From Verrucomicrobiales bacterium (lineage in GTDB: Bacteria; Verrucomicrobiota; Verrucomicrobiia; Verrucomicrobiales; SLCJ01), in contig JAGXGH010000008.1 in assembly GCA_024636835.1 (NCBI GenBank), forward strand, positions 1 to 64,000: 64,000 nucleotides of DNA, given 5' to 3'. The notes beneath the pieces are model-generated. The model was not told the DNA's origin, searched no databases, and was given only the letters and a program-made list of their open reading frames with translations. Made by a program: the position numbers and the translations under genes. This document shows, piece by piece, positions 8,281 through 18,500 of this stretch (the first letter of the stretch is position 1; the number at the start of each line of letters is the position of its first letter).

Positions 8281-9846
8281 TTAATTGAGTTCTTTCTCCG
8301 TTTCCGCATCGAGAATTTTGAAGGTCTCGCGGTGGAGTTTTGGATCTGATCGGAAGTTCAGACGTCCGCTGTGTCGACGTTCCAAATCGGCCAGCAGCTC
8401 TTGGTCTTCTTCGCGGAGGCGGTTCATCACGTCCGGGTGGATAATGATCAACAGATCGCCAGAGCGCTCGCGATGGCGCTCGATCACACTGCCCAAGGCA
8501 CGCTGAAGCTCGATACTCATCGTAACGAGTGATTTTAGCCGCCCTTTGCCCGCGCAATAGGAACAGATGTCGTAAAGACTATCGCTCAAACTTTCGGTGA
8601 GGCGCTGACGAGTCATCTCCATCAAACCGAGCGGAGAGATTTGCATCACCTGGGTCTTGGCACGGTCGCGCTTGAGGCGCTCCTTCATCAGCTTGTAAAC
8701 CTGATTCTGGTCGCGGCGGTGCTTCATGTCGATAAAGTCAATCACCACGAGTCCGCCTATGTTCCGCAAACGGAGTTGGCGAGCCACTTCCTGCGCTGCC
8801 TCGAGGTTGGTTTCGAGAATCATCTTATCGATATTCTTCGACCCGCGGTTACGACCGGTGTTCACGTCGACGGTGATCATCGCCTCGGTTTCATCAATCA
8901 CGATGTAGCCACCGCATGGCATCCAAACCTCTCTGTGGAATGCATCGTCGATCTGTTTCTGAATCCCCAGCTTACTGAAAATCGGTTGGCCACTTTGGAA
9001 GTGACGAATCTTGTTCTTGGTGCGGCGGGAAATCTGAGCGACTTCCGCTTTCATCCGCTCGACAGTCTCTTCGTCGTCAGAAAGAATTTCATCGATTTCT
9101 TCGGTCAACAAATCGCGCACCACGCGTCCGATGAGATCAGGCTCTTGGAAACAGCGAACCGGCGCTTTTTTCTCTGTTCTGACAGCATCGATTTCCTCCC
9201 ACTGTTCGAGCAGAATCTGTAGATCGCGGACGAAGTGACGGACGCGCTTGCCTTGGCAGACTGTGCGCATGATCACACCCATGCCCTCGGGCACGGTTAG
9301 TTTCTCCATGATGCGGCGCAAACGCTTGCGTTCTTTCGGATCTTCAACTTTACGCGAGATACCGAACTGCTCATTGAGAGGCATCAGCACCAAGTAACGA
9401 CCTGGCAGACTGACGTTCGTGGTGACGCGCGGACCTTTGGTGCCAATCGGCCCCTTGGTGACTTGCACGAGCACTTCCGAGCCAACCGGGTAAATATTCG
9501 GAATATCCTTCGAGCTGATCTTCTTCTGCTGGCTTTTGGCGCGGTTGATCTCTTCGAGACCGCCGTCGAGCGCAGCGGGAATCGCATCCCAGAAGTGCAG
9601 GAATGCGTTCTTCTCGAAACCGATATCCACGAACATGGCCTTAAGACCTTGCTCGATGTTTTTCACTCGCCCTTTGAATATACTTCCGACGATGTTCTCG
9701 TCAGAGTCTCGCTCTACGGTGTATTCTTCGACGATGCCGTCCTCGACAACCGCTAAACGGCGTTCGAGTTTTTCGACATTGATAACAAGGCGGCGGCCTT
9801 CGCCGAATTCCGTTTTACGAAAGATTTTTTTAATACGTTCTAACAT
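8281..9846 (-). CDS. rng: Ribonuclease G/E family endoribonuclease
   Basis: The 521-residue protein has RNase G length, without the long RNase E scaffold tail. The S1 domain covers ~40-140 (GSIFKGRVKNIEQGLKAMFVDIG), with an insertion of about 20 residues. The catalytic DNase I-like domain has the Mg-binding Asp327 in TVDVNTGR and Asp370 in VVIDFIDM. The zinc-link CxxC (CSYC, 428-431) that joins the dimer is intact. It processes 5S/16S rRNA and degrades mRNA. It follows the mre/mrdA cluster on the same strand with a 66-base gap, a common arrangement for rng next to cell-shape genes. Confidence 0.96.
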   Translation of the reverse strand: MLERIKKIFRKTEFGEGRRLVINVEKLERRLAVVEDGIVEEYTVERDSDENIVGSIFKGRVKNIEQGLKAMFVDIGFEKNAFLHFWDAIPAALDGGLEEINRAKSQQKKISSKDIPNIYPVGSEVLVQVTKGPIGTKGPRVTTNVSLPGRYLVLMPLNEQFGISRKVEDPKERKRLRRIMEKLTVPEGMGVIMRTVCQGKRVRHFVRDLQILLEQWEEIDAVRTEKKAPVRCFQEPDLIGRVVRDLLTEEIDEILSDDEETVERMKAEVAQISRRTKNKIRHFQSGQPIFSKLGIQKQIDDAFHREVWMPCGGYIVIDETEAMITVDVNTGRNRGSKNIDKMILETNLEAAQEVARQLRLRNIGGLVVIDFIDMKHRRDQNQVYKLMKERLKRDRAKTQVMQISPLGLMEMTRQRLTESLSDSLYDICSYCAGKGRLKSLVTMSIELQRALGSVIERHRERSGDLLIIIHPDVMNRLREEDQELLADLERRHSGRLNFRSDPKLHRETFKILDAETEKELN

Positions 9847-9912
9847 GATGTTGATTAGTTGATTGTCAGCTGCGGCAAATACCCGCAGCGATGAATGGTT
9901 AATATAAGTGGT

Positions 9913-12156
9913 TTAGTTCTCGCCCTCTTCTAGAGCGCGTAAAGTTTCTGGGTCTACAGGTTTGGCACGTCGCACGACCATCCCCTCCTCGTCGGGACGC
10001 TCTTCGATCGAGACGTCCTCTTCCGATACCGCGCGAGGCACGCGAACTTCGGGTGGTTCAGCAGGCATGGCAACCGCCACTGGCACATCAGTGCCGTCGG
10101 TCACCACGCTAACTACCGATCCCCCGTCCTCTTCGAATTGAACACTTGCAATCGGATCATAACTTCCGATCGCTGGTGACAAATGTTTTGCGACAAGCTG
10201 ACGCCCCTTGCCGCGCAAAATACGATCTCGCTCAATAGCGAAAATTCCGTCGATCAACTCACGCGCGATTGGCGCAGCGACCTTGCCTCCGGCTTCCCCG
10301 CCGAGAACGGTGACACAGATTGCATACTGTGGCTTTTCATAAGGCGCAAAAGCGATGAACCATGCGTGTGTTCCTTTCTTTCCGCGGATGGTTGTTTGTG
10401 CGGATCCTGTTTTTCCGCCATACTCCATGCCCTCGATTTGTGCTCCACGAGCGGTTCCACCAGCACCATAAACCACCGCCCACATCCCCTTGCGAATCAT
10501 TTCGATTTCTTCCTGGCTAACGCCTTCTTTAGTGAGATCACAAACGACAGTAGGAGCATCTGGTGCTTGGCGTTGGCTCGTCGGATAGAGCACTCGAGCG
10601 TCGCGATGATCGACAACTTTTTTGACAAGACGCGGCTGTAGCACCTTGCCACGATTAGCCATCGCGGCAGAAACCACTGCCATCTGCACTGGCGACGCCT
10701 TCGTCTCTCCTTGCCCGATCGACATATTAGAAAGATCTGCCAAGGTCATCCGGGCATCCGGCGACTGACGAATGATATCCGTCCAGTAGCGTGACCCCAT
10801 GACAATACCGGGGTCTTCCTTACTCAATTCCACACCAGTGCGCCGACCAAGCCCGAGTAACTCTGCCGCGGTGATCATGGGCTTGTCACCGATCGTTTTA
10901 GAAAGCAGGTAGAAATACGCATTGCACGACCGCATCAGGGCATCGGTCAGATTCAGTGGTCCGTGAGCTCCACCCTTGTTGTGTATCCAGCATTTCTTGA
11001 ACTTCGCGCCATACTGCACACCGCCATTACAAGTGTATACAGACGTCGCTTTATCGATCAAAGAGGCGGCAACCCCCATCACGATTTTATAGGTTGAACC
11101 GGGTTCGTAAGTTCCCAGCGCAGTGCAAAGAAGAGGATTGCTTGGGTCTTTTGTGTAGGCGTCCCAGCGGGCGCGATCAATCCGCGGGATGAAGTCATTG
11201 GGATCAAATGACGGCACCGATGCCATGGCAACGATGTCACCATTATTTACATCCATCACCACAGCCGCACCACGTCCAACGTTGCGCATTAATCGCTCAG
11301 CGAGATATTGGAACTCCACATCCAAGGTCAGGTAAAGATCTCCACCCGCTACCGGCGGTTCGTAACGGATCTCGCCAACCACTCGCCCTTTTTCGTCTTT
11401 CTCGACAACGCTCACCCCGGCTTTGCCGCGAAGGTATTCTTCCATCGACTGCTCGACACCGGATGCACCGAGAGAGTCAGGCAAAAAGTGATTAAACTTG
11501 CCCCGTTCTTCTTCGGGAAGGTCACCGGTTTCTGATTGCCGCATGAAGCCCAAAATATGAGACGCCAACGCGCCGTAAACGTAATGCCGCTTTGGGCGAA
11601 CGTGCACATTCACACCGGGCAGGCTGGTGGAGTGCTCCGCGAAACGTGCATACTCTTCAAAACCAAGGTCGTCACGGTAGGGATACGGCAATAGTCCGCG
11701 ATGTGTGCGGTAGAAGACCTTCATCTTGTCGGCATTAAAGTTCGACGCCAATCCGAGTGAATTCAACTGGGGGATCACCGTCTCCTTCACCACCTCAACG
11801 ATATTCACCTCGGGAAGTTTACGGCTCCTAACCGATCCTCCACTACTCACATCGTAGCTAGCCAATGGCACATCACCATTTTGTTGTGCACGATAGTATT
11901 TAACAATATCCTCGAGGTTAAGTGTTGCCTCGTAACCAATTTCGTTATCGACCATCAATACGCCATTACGATCGAAGATTCTTCCGCGCGTCGGCGGCAC
12001 TCGTACCGTCACTGTCGATGAAGTTGGAATACGATCAAGATAGTAGTCGCGACGATTGATCTGCAAAGTCCACAGACGTGCCAGCAAGGTGCTCGCACCG
12101 ACAACGATGAGCAGTAGGATCAAGGTTAGACGAAATTTATCTAGCAATCCGTTCAT
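9913..12156 (-). CDS. mrdA: Penicillin-binding protein 2 (peptidoglycan transpeptidase)
   Basis: The 747-residue class B PBP of the elongasome has one N-terminal membrane helix (LTLILLLIVVGASTLLA, ~10-26), the dimerisation motif RGRIFDRNG (~58-65), and the transpeptidase motifs SxxK (Ser354-Lys357 in EPGSTYK), SxN (Ser410-Cys-Asn412) and KTG (582-584 in GKTGSAQT). A tail of about 100 acidic residues after the catalytic domain is longer than in E. coli. It overlaps the mreD stop by four bases (ATGA), so it is translationally coupled to the rod-shape operon. Confidence 0.96.
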   Translation of the reverse strand: MNGLLDKFRLTLILLLIVVGASTLLARLWTLQINRRDYYLDRIPTSSTVTVRVPPTRGRIFDRNGVLMVDNEIGYEATLNLEDIVKYYRAQQNGDVPLASYDVSSGGSVRSRKLPEVNIVEVVKETVIPQLNSLGLASNFNADKMKVFYRTHRGLLPYPYRDDLGFEEYARFAEHSTSLPGVNVHVRPKRHYVYGALASHILGFMRQSETGDLPEEERGKFNHFLPDSLGASGVEQSMEEYLRGKAGVSVVEKDEKGRVVGEIRYEPPVAGGDLYLTLDVEFQYLAERLMRNVGRGAAVVMDVNNGDIVAMASVPSFDPNDFIPRIDRARWDAYTKDPSNPLLCTALGTYEPGSTYKIVMGVAASLIDKATSVYTCNGGVQYGAKFKKCWIHNKGGAHGPLNLTDALMRSCNAYFYLLSKTIGDKPMITAAELLGLGRRTGVELSKEDPGIVMGSRYWTDIIRQSPDARMTLADLSNMSIGQGETKASPVQMAVVSAAMANRGKVLQPRLVKKVVDHRDARVLYPTSQRQAPDAPTVVCDLTKEGVSQEEIEMIRKGMWAVVYGAGGTARGAQIEGMEYGGKTGSAQTTIRGKKGTHAWFIAFAPYEKPQYAICVTVLGGEAGGKVAAPIARELIDGIFAIERDRILRGKGRQLVAKHLSPAIGSYDPIASVQFEEDGGSVVSVVTDGTDVPVAVAMPAEPPEVRVPRAVSEEDVSIEERPDEEGMVVRRAKPVDPETLRALEEGEN

Positions 12157-12758
12157 CGCCCCCTCCTTCCATGAAGTGGATTTGGTATATCGCCCTGCAA
12201 GTCATAGCCAGTCCAGGATGCCAGACGGTAGAGCGTCCAGAATACCACCGGTGCCAAGATCATCGACATCAAGGTCGACACTGAAATCTTCACCCACAAC
12301 TGACTAGGAAAATACAACTCAGCACGGCTCAAGCTCAGGACGAGAAACTCCAAAAACATAAACAGGAAAATCCCGACACCGATCATTGCCACTGGAATTT
12401 CCCAGCGACCACGCACGAAAAACGGACGCACTCCCTGCATGATGACGCCGATGAATCCAAACAACAGCATCGAGAAGCCGAACACTCCATCGTTGTTCGG
12501 CCCTTCGGGAAAGGTAAACGCGCAATCCCAAGACAATCCACAAACCGCAGCCATCCCTAACATCGTCGGAAAATTCACCGTCATCGCTGCGGTAAAGAAA
12601 TACAGCGGAACCACCATCACCATGGCTCGTGCTACTACATCCATCGTCCACACATTATCTGGAACGGCAGAGAGCAATCCGGATATGGCTAGCGGTGCGA
12701 GTTCCTGGCCGACAAATGCCACAAAGATCAAGACAAACAAGGCAGGGATGAACCACAT
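12153..12758 (-). CDS. mreD: Rod-shape-determining protein MreD
   Basis: This 201-residue protein is almost wholly hydrophobic with five to six predicted membrane helices. MreD is poorly conserved, so the call rests on size, topology and position between mreC (3-base gap) and mrdA (4-base overlap). The segment MLGMAAVCGLSWDCAFTFPEG is the usual place of the MreD 'GlltGll.D' motif. It is a membrane scaffold of the Rod complex. Confidence 0.85.
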   Translation of the reverse strand: MWFIPALFVLIFVAFVGQELAPLAISGLLSAVPDNVWTMDVVARAMVMVVPLYFFTAAMTVNFPTMLGMAAVCGLSWDCAFTFPEGPNNDGVFGFSMLLFGFIGVIMQGVRPFFVRGRWEIPVAMIGVGIFLFMFLEFLVLSLSRAELYFPSQLWVKISVSTLMSMILAPVVFWTLYRLASWTGYDLQGDIPNPLHGRRGR

Positions 12759-12761
12759 AAC

Positions 12762-13604
12762 TTACTGTTCCCCTCCTTCCTGTTGCGCTTCATTTCTATC
12801 TTCAGCCTTAGTTTTTACAATGAAGACGTGCTCCAAATTTTCAAAATCCACTGCTGGACGAACTTTCGCCTCGGTATAAAAATCCTTGTCTTCTGTGGTC
12901 ACTACCTCGCCAATCAGAAAGTTTTTGGGGAAGAGGTCGATACCGATGGAGTACACTTTTTTACCCGCGTTAAGGCGAGTCCCTAACGGTAATGCGCGCA
13001 TGGCAATATCAGGTGAGGCGGAGAAATTGCCACGCTGACCGGAGACCAATCCGCGGACGGAATACGACCCTTCTGTGCGCCCTGCCACTTTACAATTTTC
13101 GTCAGTGAGAAGAATCACATCACTAGTCTCCGGGCGAACCAAGAGCACGCGGCCAACCAAACCTTCAGGAGACACGACTGCATAGTCAGCACCAACACCA
13201 TGGTTCGACCCCTTATCGATGACTACTGTGTTCCACCACGTCGCACGTTGACGCTCGATTACCGCAGCTGGGATCAGATCGAAAAACGCGCGACGGCGGA
13301 AGTTCAGCGCATCGGCGAGACGTCGGTTCTCTTCGTAAACCTCGTTGCGATCACTGCTGTAAAGTTGGTTAATCTGCAACTCATCACGTAAGCGAGCGTT
13401 CTCCGCTTCGAGTTCATCAGACTTTTTATAGTCCTCGAAGAAATCTTCAATCTCACGCTCCGCATCAGACCCCGCTTTCACAAACGGCGACATCACAGAG
13501 TGATAGACATACTGCACCTTACGCGTTGATCGCGGACTGAGGGAGATTACCCCCGCAGCCAATGCGAGAAACACGCAGATCGCAATGATGTTTCGAGATT
13601 TCAT
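12762..13604 (-). CDS. mreC: Rod-shape-determining protein MreC
   Basis: The 280-residue protein has a membrane anchor (NIIAICVFLALAAGVISL), a coiled coil (~45-95, ELEAENARLRDELQ...NRRLADAL) and the periplasmic double beta-barrel region containing VVIDKGSNHGVGADYAVVSPEGLVG-type sequence (132-152), the family signature. It bridges MreB/MreD to PBP2. The C-terminus ends in a Glu/Gln-rich tail. It is 98 bases downstream of mreB, so it could have its own ribosome entry but no clear terminator lies between. Confidence 0.95.
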   Translation of the reverse strand: MKSRNIIAICVFLALAAGVISLSPRSTRKVQYVYHSVMSPFVKAGSDAEREIEDFFEDYKKSDELEAENARLRDELQINQLYSSDRNEVYEENRRLADALNFRRRAFFDLIPAAVIERQRATWWNTVVIDKGSNHGVGADYAVVSPEGLVGRVLLVRPETSDVILLTDENCKVAGRTEGSYSVRGLVSGQRGNFSASPDIAMRALPLGTRLNAGKKVYSIGIDLFPKNFLIGEVVTTEDKDFYTEAKVRPAVDFENLEHVFIVKTKAEDRNEAQQEGGEQ

Positions 13605-13702
13605 CTGTCCGGTTTGTCAGATGAACTGACTGCTCGTGGCGATGCTCGCGAGTGAACTTCCGAACCAACCCGTAAAGGTCGCCGCTGAAGTCATCGAGAA
13701 CA

Positions 13703-14731
13703 CTAATCGCCGCTAGTTACCTTCCGAAGAAACTCGATCTCATCGAGGACTTTTCCCGCTCCTTCAGCGACCGCGCTGAGCGCGTCTTCAGCGATGTGAA
13801 CCGGAAGTCCGGTTTCCTCGCTCAATAACTTGTCCAGACCACGAAGCAGAGCACCGCCACCGGCGAGCACCATCCCGTCATCCACAAGGTCCGCTGAAAG
13901 CTCGGGTGGACAACGCTCCAAGGTCGTCCTCACCGCTTCCACAATCCGAGTCAATGGCTCGGACATGGCTTCGCGAATTTCTTCAGAAGTGATTTTAATA
14001 GTTTTTGGTAGGCCGGCGACGAGATCCCGTCCCTTCACCAGCATGGTTTCTTCTTTGCTCAGCGGATACGCTGATCCGAGAGTAATTTTAATATCTTCCG
14101 CCGTGCGCTCGCCAATCATCAGATTGTAGGCGCGCTTCATGTGATTCACGATGGCTTCGTCCAACTCATCGCCGGCGACGCGCACCGACTGACTGTAAAC
14201 AATACCAGAGAGCGAAATCAGTGCGACTTCAGTGGTGCCACCGCCAATATCGACGATCATGTTGCCCGAGGCTTCCTGCACAGGCATGCCTACTCCGATC
14301 GCTGCGGCCATTGGCTCTTCGATCAGATATACCTCTTTCGCGCCGGCGTGAATGGAGGATTCTTTCACCGCACGTTTTTCCACTTCGGTAATGCCGGTCG
14401 GCACTGCAATCACGACTCTTGGTTTACCACGACCCCGCTTATTGTTCACCTTGCGGATGAAATAAGCGAGCATCGCTTCGGTGGTTTCGAAATCGGCGAT
14501 CACACCGTCCTTGAGTGGACGGATGGCAACGATGTTACCTGGCGTTCGGCCAAGCATACGTTTGGCTTCATCACCGACGGCGTGAACCTCACGGGTCCCT
14601 GCATTCACAGCCACCACGGACGGTTCGCGAAGGACAATCCCTTGTCCTTTCACATACACCAGCGTATTCGCTGTGCCTAAGTCGATACCGATGTCATTTG
14701 AGAAAAATCCGCTAAAAAGCTTACGGAACAT
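13703..14731 (-). CDS. mreB: Rod-shape-determining actin homolog MreB
   Basis: The 342-residue actin-fold ATPase has the phosphate-1 motif [13 protein letters not shown] at the N-terminus, [13 protein letters not shown], the phosphate-2 motif [13 protein letters not shown] (~163-175), and the adenosine motif [12 protein letters not shown] (~290-300). It polymerises on the inner membrane and directs lateral wall synthesis. It is the first gene of mreB-mreC-mreD-mrdA(-rng). The leader carries a perfect 20-base palindrome. Confidence 0.97.
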   Translation of the reverse strand: MFRKLFSGFFSNDIGIDLGTANTLVYVKGQGIVLREPSVVAVNAGTREVHAVGDEAKRMLGRTPGNIVAIRPLKDGVIADFETTEAMLAYFIRKVNNKRGRGKPRVVIAVPTGITEVEKRAVKESSIHAGAKEVYLIEEPMAAAIGVGMPVQEASGNMIVDIGGGTTEVALISLSGIVYSQSVRVAGDELDEAIVNHMKRAYNLMIGERTAEDIKITLGSAYPLSKEETMLVKGRDLVAGLPKTIKITSEEIREAMSEPLTRIVEAVRTTLERCPPELSADLVDDGMVLAGGGALLRGLDKLLSEETGLPVHIAEDALSAVAEGAGKVLDEIEFLRKVTSGD

Positions 14732-15180
14732 TGAGTTAAATTGGGGTAAGGGTAATAGTTCAATCCCTCTTGTCCGAGGACAAGAGCGACAGGTAAAGAT
14801 TGCGAGTTTAAGGCTCGTAAAGTCATGATTGTGCTAAGTTCTTGATAACAAGGGTCTAGCTATGGGCCTCGGCTACCGAGTGCCACATCGTCGAATATGG
14901 TGCCGCCCTGTTTATTGGTCAAGAGTAGATGACTCCCTATAAGTTATTTAAGGACAGTAGAGATTCTACCACATCCAAGGTGCGAGAATTTCATTTAATC
15001 CACAAATACCGTAGAAAATCGCCACTTTTTCCGCGCTTTACGGGAAATATGTGGCCCGCTTCACTCTTGTTGCCCAGTTTTTTGTCGATTTTTTTAAAAA
15101 ATTTCAGCATGGACGCGGTGTCCTTTTCGGATCGATGATCCAAGGATGCTTAGCCCGAACTGCGTTGAGAGCACGCCAGC
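14732..15180. promoter_or_regulatory. mreB leader with a perfect 20-base palindrome; otherwise no gene
   Basis: CTCTTGTCC at 14767-14775 is followed after two bases by its exact reverse complement GGACAAGAG (14778-14786), about 36 bases upstream of mreB. It could be an operator or a leader hairpin for the mre operon. The remainder, up to the stop of the HtrA-like gene at 15181, contains only short unsupported open frames. Confidence 0.5.
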
Positions 15181-16233
15181 TTACTTATCTCCCATTTCGG
15201 CGAGCATTTTCGAGACACTTGCCTGGACGACATCAGAGGGGATCGCGTAGGTGGTGACCCGGTCGGCATGGGCGATTAACACCCCGACAGCAGATCCATC
15301 GAGCGTGAATACGGGTCCCCCCATCGCTTCGGGAGGCAACGGAAGGTCCGACTGCATCACCATCGAGAATCCAGACTTCCGTCGTGAGGTTCTGCCGCTC
15401 ATTTGTTGATTACGATTGAACTTATCCATCGTGTCTGAGGGCGATGCTGCGATCATTTTGATCTCCAACTGCTCCTCACCCCGCGTCACCTGAAGCACCA
15501 ATTCATCACCCGGCGCGGTTTCACCCATCACCTTGGAGAGTGCCTCCATCGTCAATGTAGGCGCGTCATTAATCATCGTTATCAAATCCCCTTCTTTCAG
15601 TCCAGCTTCAGCGGCTGGGCCTTCAGGAATGAGCTGCTTCACATCAATACCCACCGCCCGCTGTTTCGCGCCCTCCTTCTCAACATCTTCCTCACTGAGA
15701 TCGATCATTTTTTGAGTAGCGGTTATACCCATTGTCGCACCGCGGTTCTTCACCGCACGCGACTCCGCTGAACGCAAGCCAATCCGCATTCGACCAATAC
15801 GTGGAGTCGATCCCGAAACGACCGAACCGATCGGAAAGGCTTCGTCGAGATCTGACTTCCACACCACTGGTGTAAGCTCTTGCCCAGAGAATTTTAACAA
15901 TGCGAGATCATTGGCATCGTCGACGGCAACAACTTCGACCACCAGTTTCTTTCGCCGATCATTTTGCCCGTAAACGTTCACCTTCCCTTCAAGTTCCGAA
16001 GCCTTAGTTACCGCGAGTCCGTCAGCCACCACCGTGGCGAGTGCAAAAGGATTGCGCTCGGTGTGCAGGCTCAGCGTACTGGCACTGGCTGATTCCGAAG
16101 GCGACTTCATCGACAGCACAGTCGTCCTTCCATTCGTGCGCTCCTCGGAGGGTAAAATTTCCACCGCGCTCAACGAACCGGCCATCACGCAGATCGCCGT
16201 GCCTCCAAGTATGATCCAATTTCTCATGCTCAA
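15181..16233 (-). CDS. Catalytically inactive HtrA-like protein with internal PDZ
   Basis: This 350-residue secreted protein (signal peptide to ~22, SLSAVE) resembles the trypsin-PDZ proteins but has lost the active site. Around residue 77 it reads VTKASEL where proteases have 'T..HV', and the Ser position reads EAMGGPVF (Met304) in place of GNSGGP. A PDZ domain (~195-262, with GPAAEAGLKEGDLI) lies between the two halves of the protease-like fold, so the order is barrel 1, PDZ, barrel 2. It lies 11 bases downstream of an intact HtrA-like protease gene on the same strand, which suggests a pseudoenzyme partner or substrate-binding subunit. That partnership is inference. Confidence 0.8.
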   Translation of the reverse strand: MSMRNWIILGGTAICVMAGSLSAVEILPSEERTNGRTTVLSMKSPSESASASTLSLHTERNPFALATVVADGLAVTKASELEGKVNVYGQNDRRKKLVVEVVAVDDANDLALLKFSGQELTPVVWKSDLDEAFPIGSVVSGSTPRIGRMRIGLRSAESRAVKNRGATMGITATQKMIDLSEEDVEKEGAKQRAVGIDVKQLIPEGPAAEAGLKEGDLITMINDAPTLTMEALSKVMGETAPGDELVLQVTRGEEQLEIKMIAASPSDTMDKFNRNQQMSGRTSRRKSGFSMVMQSDLPLPPEAMGGPVFTLDGSAVGVLIAHADRVTTYAIPSDVVQASVSKMLAEMGDK

Positions 16234-16244
16234 TATTCTTCCAG

Positions 16245-17357
16245 TTATTTACGTCCTGCCAAGCGCACCCAAATCTCCTCATTGATCTCTTCTTCATCGT
16301 CCGTAGCTGCGCGGTAATATTTAATCTGCATCCGCTCGCCAGCCACGCGACGGTCCAGTGCCGTCTTCAGCGATGCCTTATCCGTCAGCTGCACTCCATC
16401 CGCGTGGGTCACGATGTCACCCACAGCCAAACCACTACGTTTCGCAGAACCGCTGTCACTAATCTTGGTCAATCGTAAGCCACTCGGCGCCTCGTCTTCG
16501 GCATCCACGCTTTCAACCGCAGCCCCGAAGAATGGCGGTATGCCTTCATCGCTCATCGCCGTGCCTAAACGAAACTCCTTGTCGTGAATAATGAACTCAC
16601 TAACAGGCACGTGCATACTGAACTCAATATTCATGCCTACCCGACTGTTGATTCCAATCAAACGCCCAGCCAAGTCAAACAGCGGACCACCCGAATCACC
16701 ACCTATCAGCACGCAATCGCTTTGCACTGTGGTCTCTTGTTTGCGGACAATCCTTCCAAGCCGAACCACTGACCCTCTGTCCTCGTCCCATCCACCACTA
16801 TGCCCCAAGGCGAATGCCCAATCACCAGGTTCCAGGTCATCGTAGTCACCGAGCGAAACCGTCGGATACTCCCCCACGTCAACAATCCTCGCCATACCTG
16901 CATCGGTACGCGTGTCCACCCCGAGCGCTTCACCTTTCAATTCAGTGCCGTCGAGCAGAACAATCTCCAGCTCAGATCCAGGCTCTCCGACCACGTGTGC
17001 AGCCGTTAGAATCAATCCACTTTTATCAACGATCACACCACTGCCGGACGCACCATTCACACGGATACAAACTAATGCCGCCATGGCATCATCGAGGACA
17101 GACCTGAGTTGATCGGATGCGAGCGTGAAAAACTTCTCATCACTGGGCACTGCGCCAGTGTTGATCTTGTCCATCGCAGCTAATGATTCCTCCCCCACCG
17201 GTGTGATCTCCAGCGGCGCAGCGAATTCAATCAAAGGGTCGACAGGCAGATCCGGTAGAGTCTGCGAATCATCGTCAACCGGGAGATCATCCTGTGCGAA
17301 AGCCGCTGATGAAACCAACAGCGAGAACCAGTAAACAAGTAAGCGGGAAGTGATCAT
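16245..17357 (-). CDS. Secreted trypsin-like serine protease with PDZ (HtrA/Deg family)
   Basis: The 370-residue protein has a signal peptide (LLVYWFSLLVSSAAFAQD), an acidic Pro-containing linker to ~75, a trypsin-like domain and a C-terminal PDZ (~270-355, with GSAKRSGLAVGDIVTHADG). The catalytic triad is complete: His121 in LTAAHVVG, Asp152 in TRTDAGMARI and Ser222 in GGDSGGPLF. It would act in the periplasm on misfolded or regulatory substrates. It is the upstream gene of a pair with the inactive homolog. Confidence 0.92.
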   Translation of the reverse strand: MITSRLLVYWFSLLVSSAAFAQDDLPVDDDSQTLPDLPVDPLIEFAAPLEITPVGEESLAAMDKINTGAVPSDEKFFTLASDQLRSVLDDAMAALVCIRVNGASGSGVIVDKSGLILTAAHVVGEPGSELEIVLLDGTELKGEALGVDTRTDAGMARIVDVGEYPTVSLGDYDDLEPGDWAFALGHSGGWDEDRGSVVRLGRIVRKQETTVQSDCVLIGGDSGGPLFDLAGRLIGINSRVGMNIEFSMHVPVSEFIIHDKEFRLGTAMSDEGIPPFFGAAVESVDAEDEAPSGLRLTKISDSGSAKRSGLAVGDIVTHADGVQLTDKASLKTALDRRVAGERMQIKYYRAATDDEEEINEEIWVRLAGRK

Positions 17358-17488
17358 AGATGACGTGGCATTCGATCAAGAGCAGATAGTAATGTCGCGC
17401 AAAAAACGACGGCTATCTTTACATCGTCTCCCAGGCATGGATTTGCCTGTCATAATCCTACAAACCACGGAGGATAAACTCACGTCAA

Positions 17489-18362
17489 CTAATCAAACCC
17501 AGGCGCAGCGACGCGACCTTCATCGCGTTCTACGCTAAGACGGCGGAGAATCTTATCCGCAACTTCGACGACCATTTCATCGAGCAACATGCGGAGGTGG
17601 CTGCGCTCGCGGAAATCCGAGGGCGCAATGTGTTTCACCCGCGCAGCATGGGCTGAGAGCTGGAAGCACTTGCGGAAGCTGTTACGCGTTTCGTCGCCCG
17701 GATTGTAAACCGCGATGCCATGACCACCGTATCGTTTCATCAACGTGAAGCACGGCACGTCCGTCGGCCCATCACCGACATAGATCATATTCTCAAATGG
17801 CACCGGGCGTTGCTCCGGCGGCATGTGGTCATTCACATCCTCACGGTGGTCTAGCATCCCTTTGTTAATGCGGAAAAGGTATTGGGTTATGACTGATGAC
17901 TCTGCGCGGGAAGGTAATAGCGCCGTCTTTGTTCTCTGCAAATTCACAGCCAAAGATCGCTTTCACGTGAGGAGCAATACGGCTGCCATCGAGCAATGCC
18001 TTCAATCCACTGGACACGATGTAGTGTTCCACTTCGACACCTGCGAGGCGGTGTTTATCAGAAATCACCGCGTTGAGTTGTTCGAAAAAATCCGGCACAC
18101 CTGGATAGAACTGAAGGTTTTTCCCCAGCGCCTGAAGGTCTTTGTTCGTCGGGCGATCGATCTCCAGATAATCGAGCATCACTTTGAGATATGCCAACTC
18201 ACTGTCGTAGCCTTGCTCATGAACCAGTGTGTTGCACTTCTTCCAGAACTGAGCAGCATCGATCCCAAAATGCGGAAACAACACATCATCCTGCATGTAA
18301 ATGGGGCTCAGGGTTTGATCGTAATCATAAACGATCGCAATTTTCGTCTGTGGTGCAGCCAT
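17489..18362 (-). pseudogene. HAD-family phosphatase gene broken by a frameshift
   Basis: Two overlapping minus-strand frames together encode one HAD-like protein. The first frame (start MAAPQTKIAIVYDYDQTLSP, with the DxD nucleophile) runs to [12 protein letters not shown] and then stops at 17865. The second frame resumes at [12 protein letters not shown] and contains the third HAD motif [13 protein letters not shown]. The switch is within 17886-17892, where one base lies between the last in-frame codon of the first part and the first of the second. From my memory of intact homologs about three residues are expected there, so an 8-base deletion is the simplest cause. There is no homopolymer, which argues against a typical sequencing error. 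Both flanks look well conserved, so the break is probably recent. Confidence 0.82.
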
Positions 18363-18500
18363 AGGTAACTCTACTGTGCGCACATCCCCCGCCCCACGCA
18401 ATCCACGAATTCGTCAGTGTGTAAATTCGAGTGGAACACCTCATATTAAAGTGAAGCGCTAAGATGGGCGCGAGTGGTAACGTAGTGAGTTCAAAACCCA

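Noticed and set aside
14929-15138. Open frame in the gap upstream of mreB
   Set aside because: No motif, low-complexity hydrophobic/aromatic composition, and no plausible start context.
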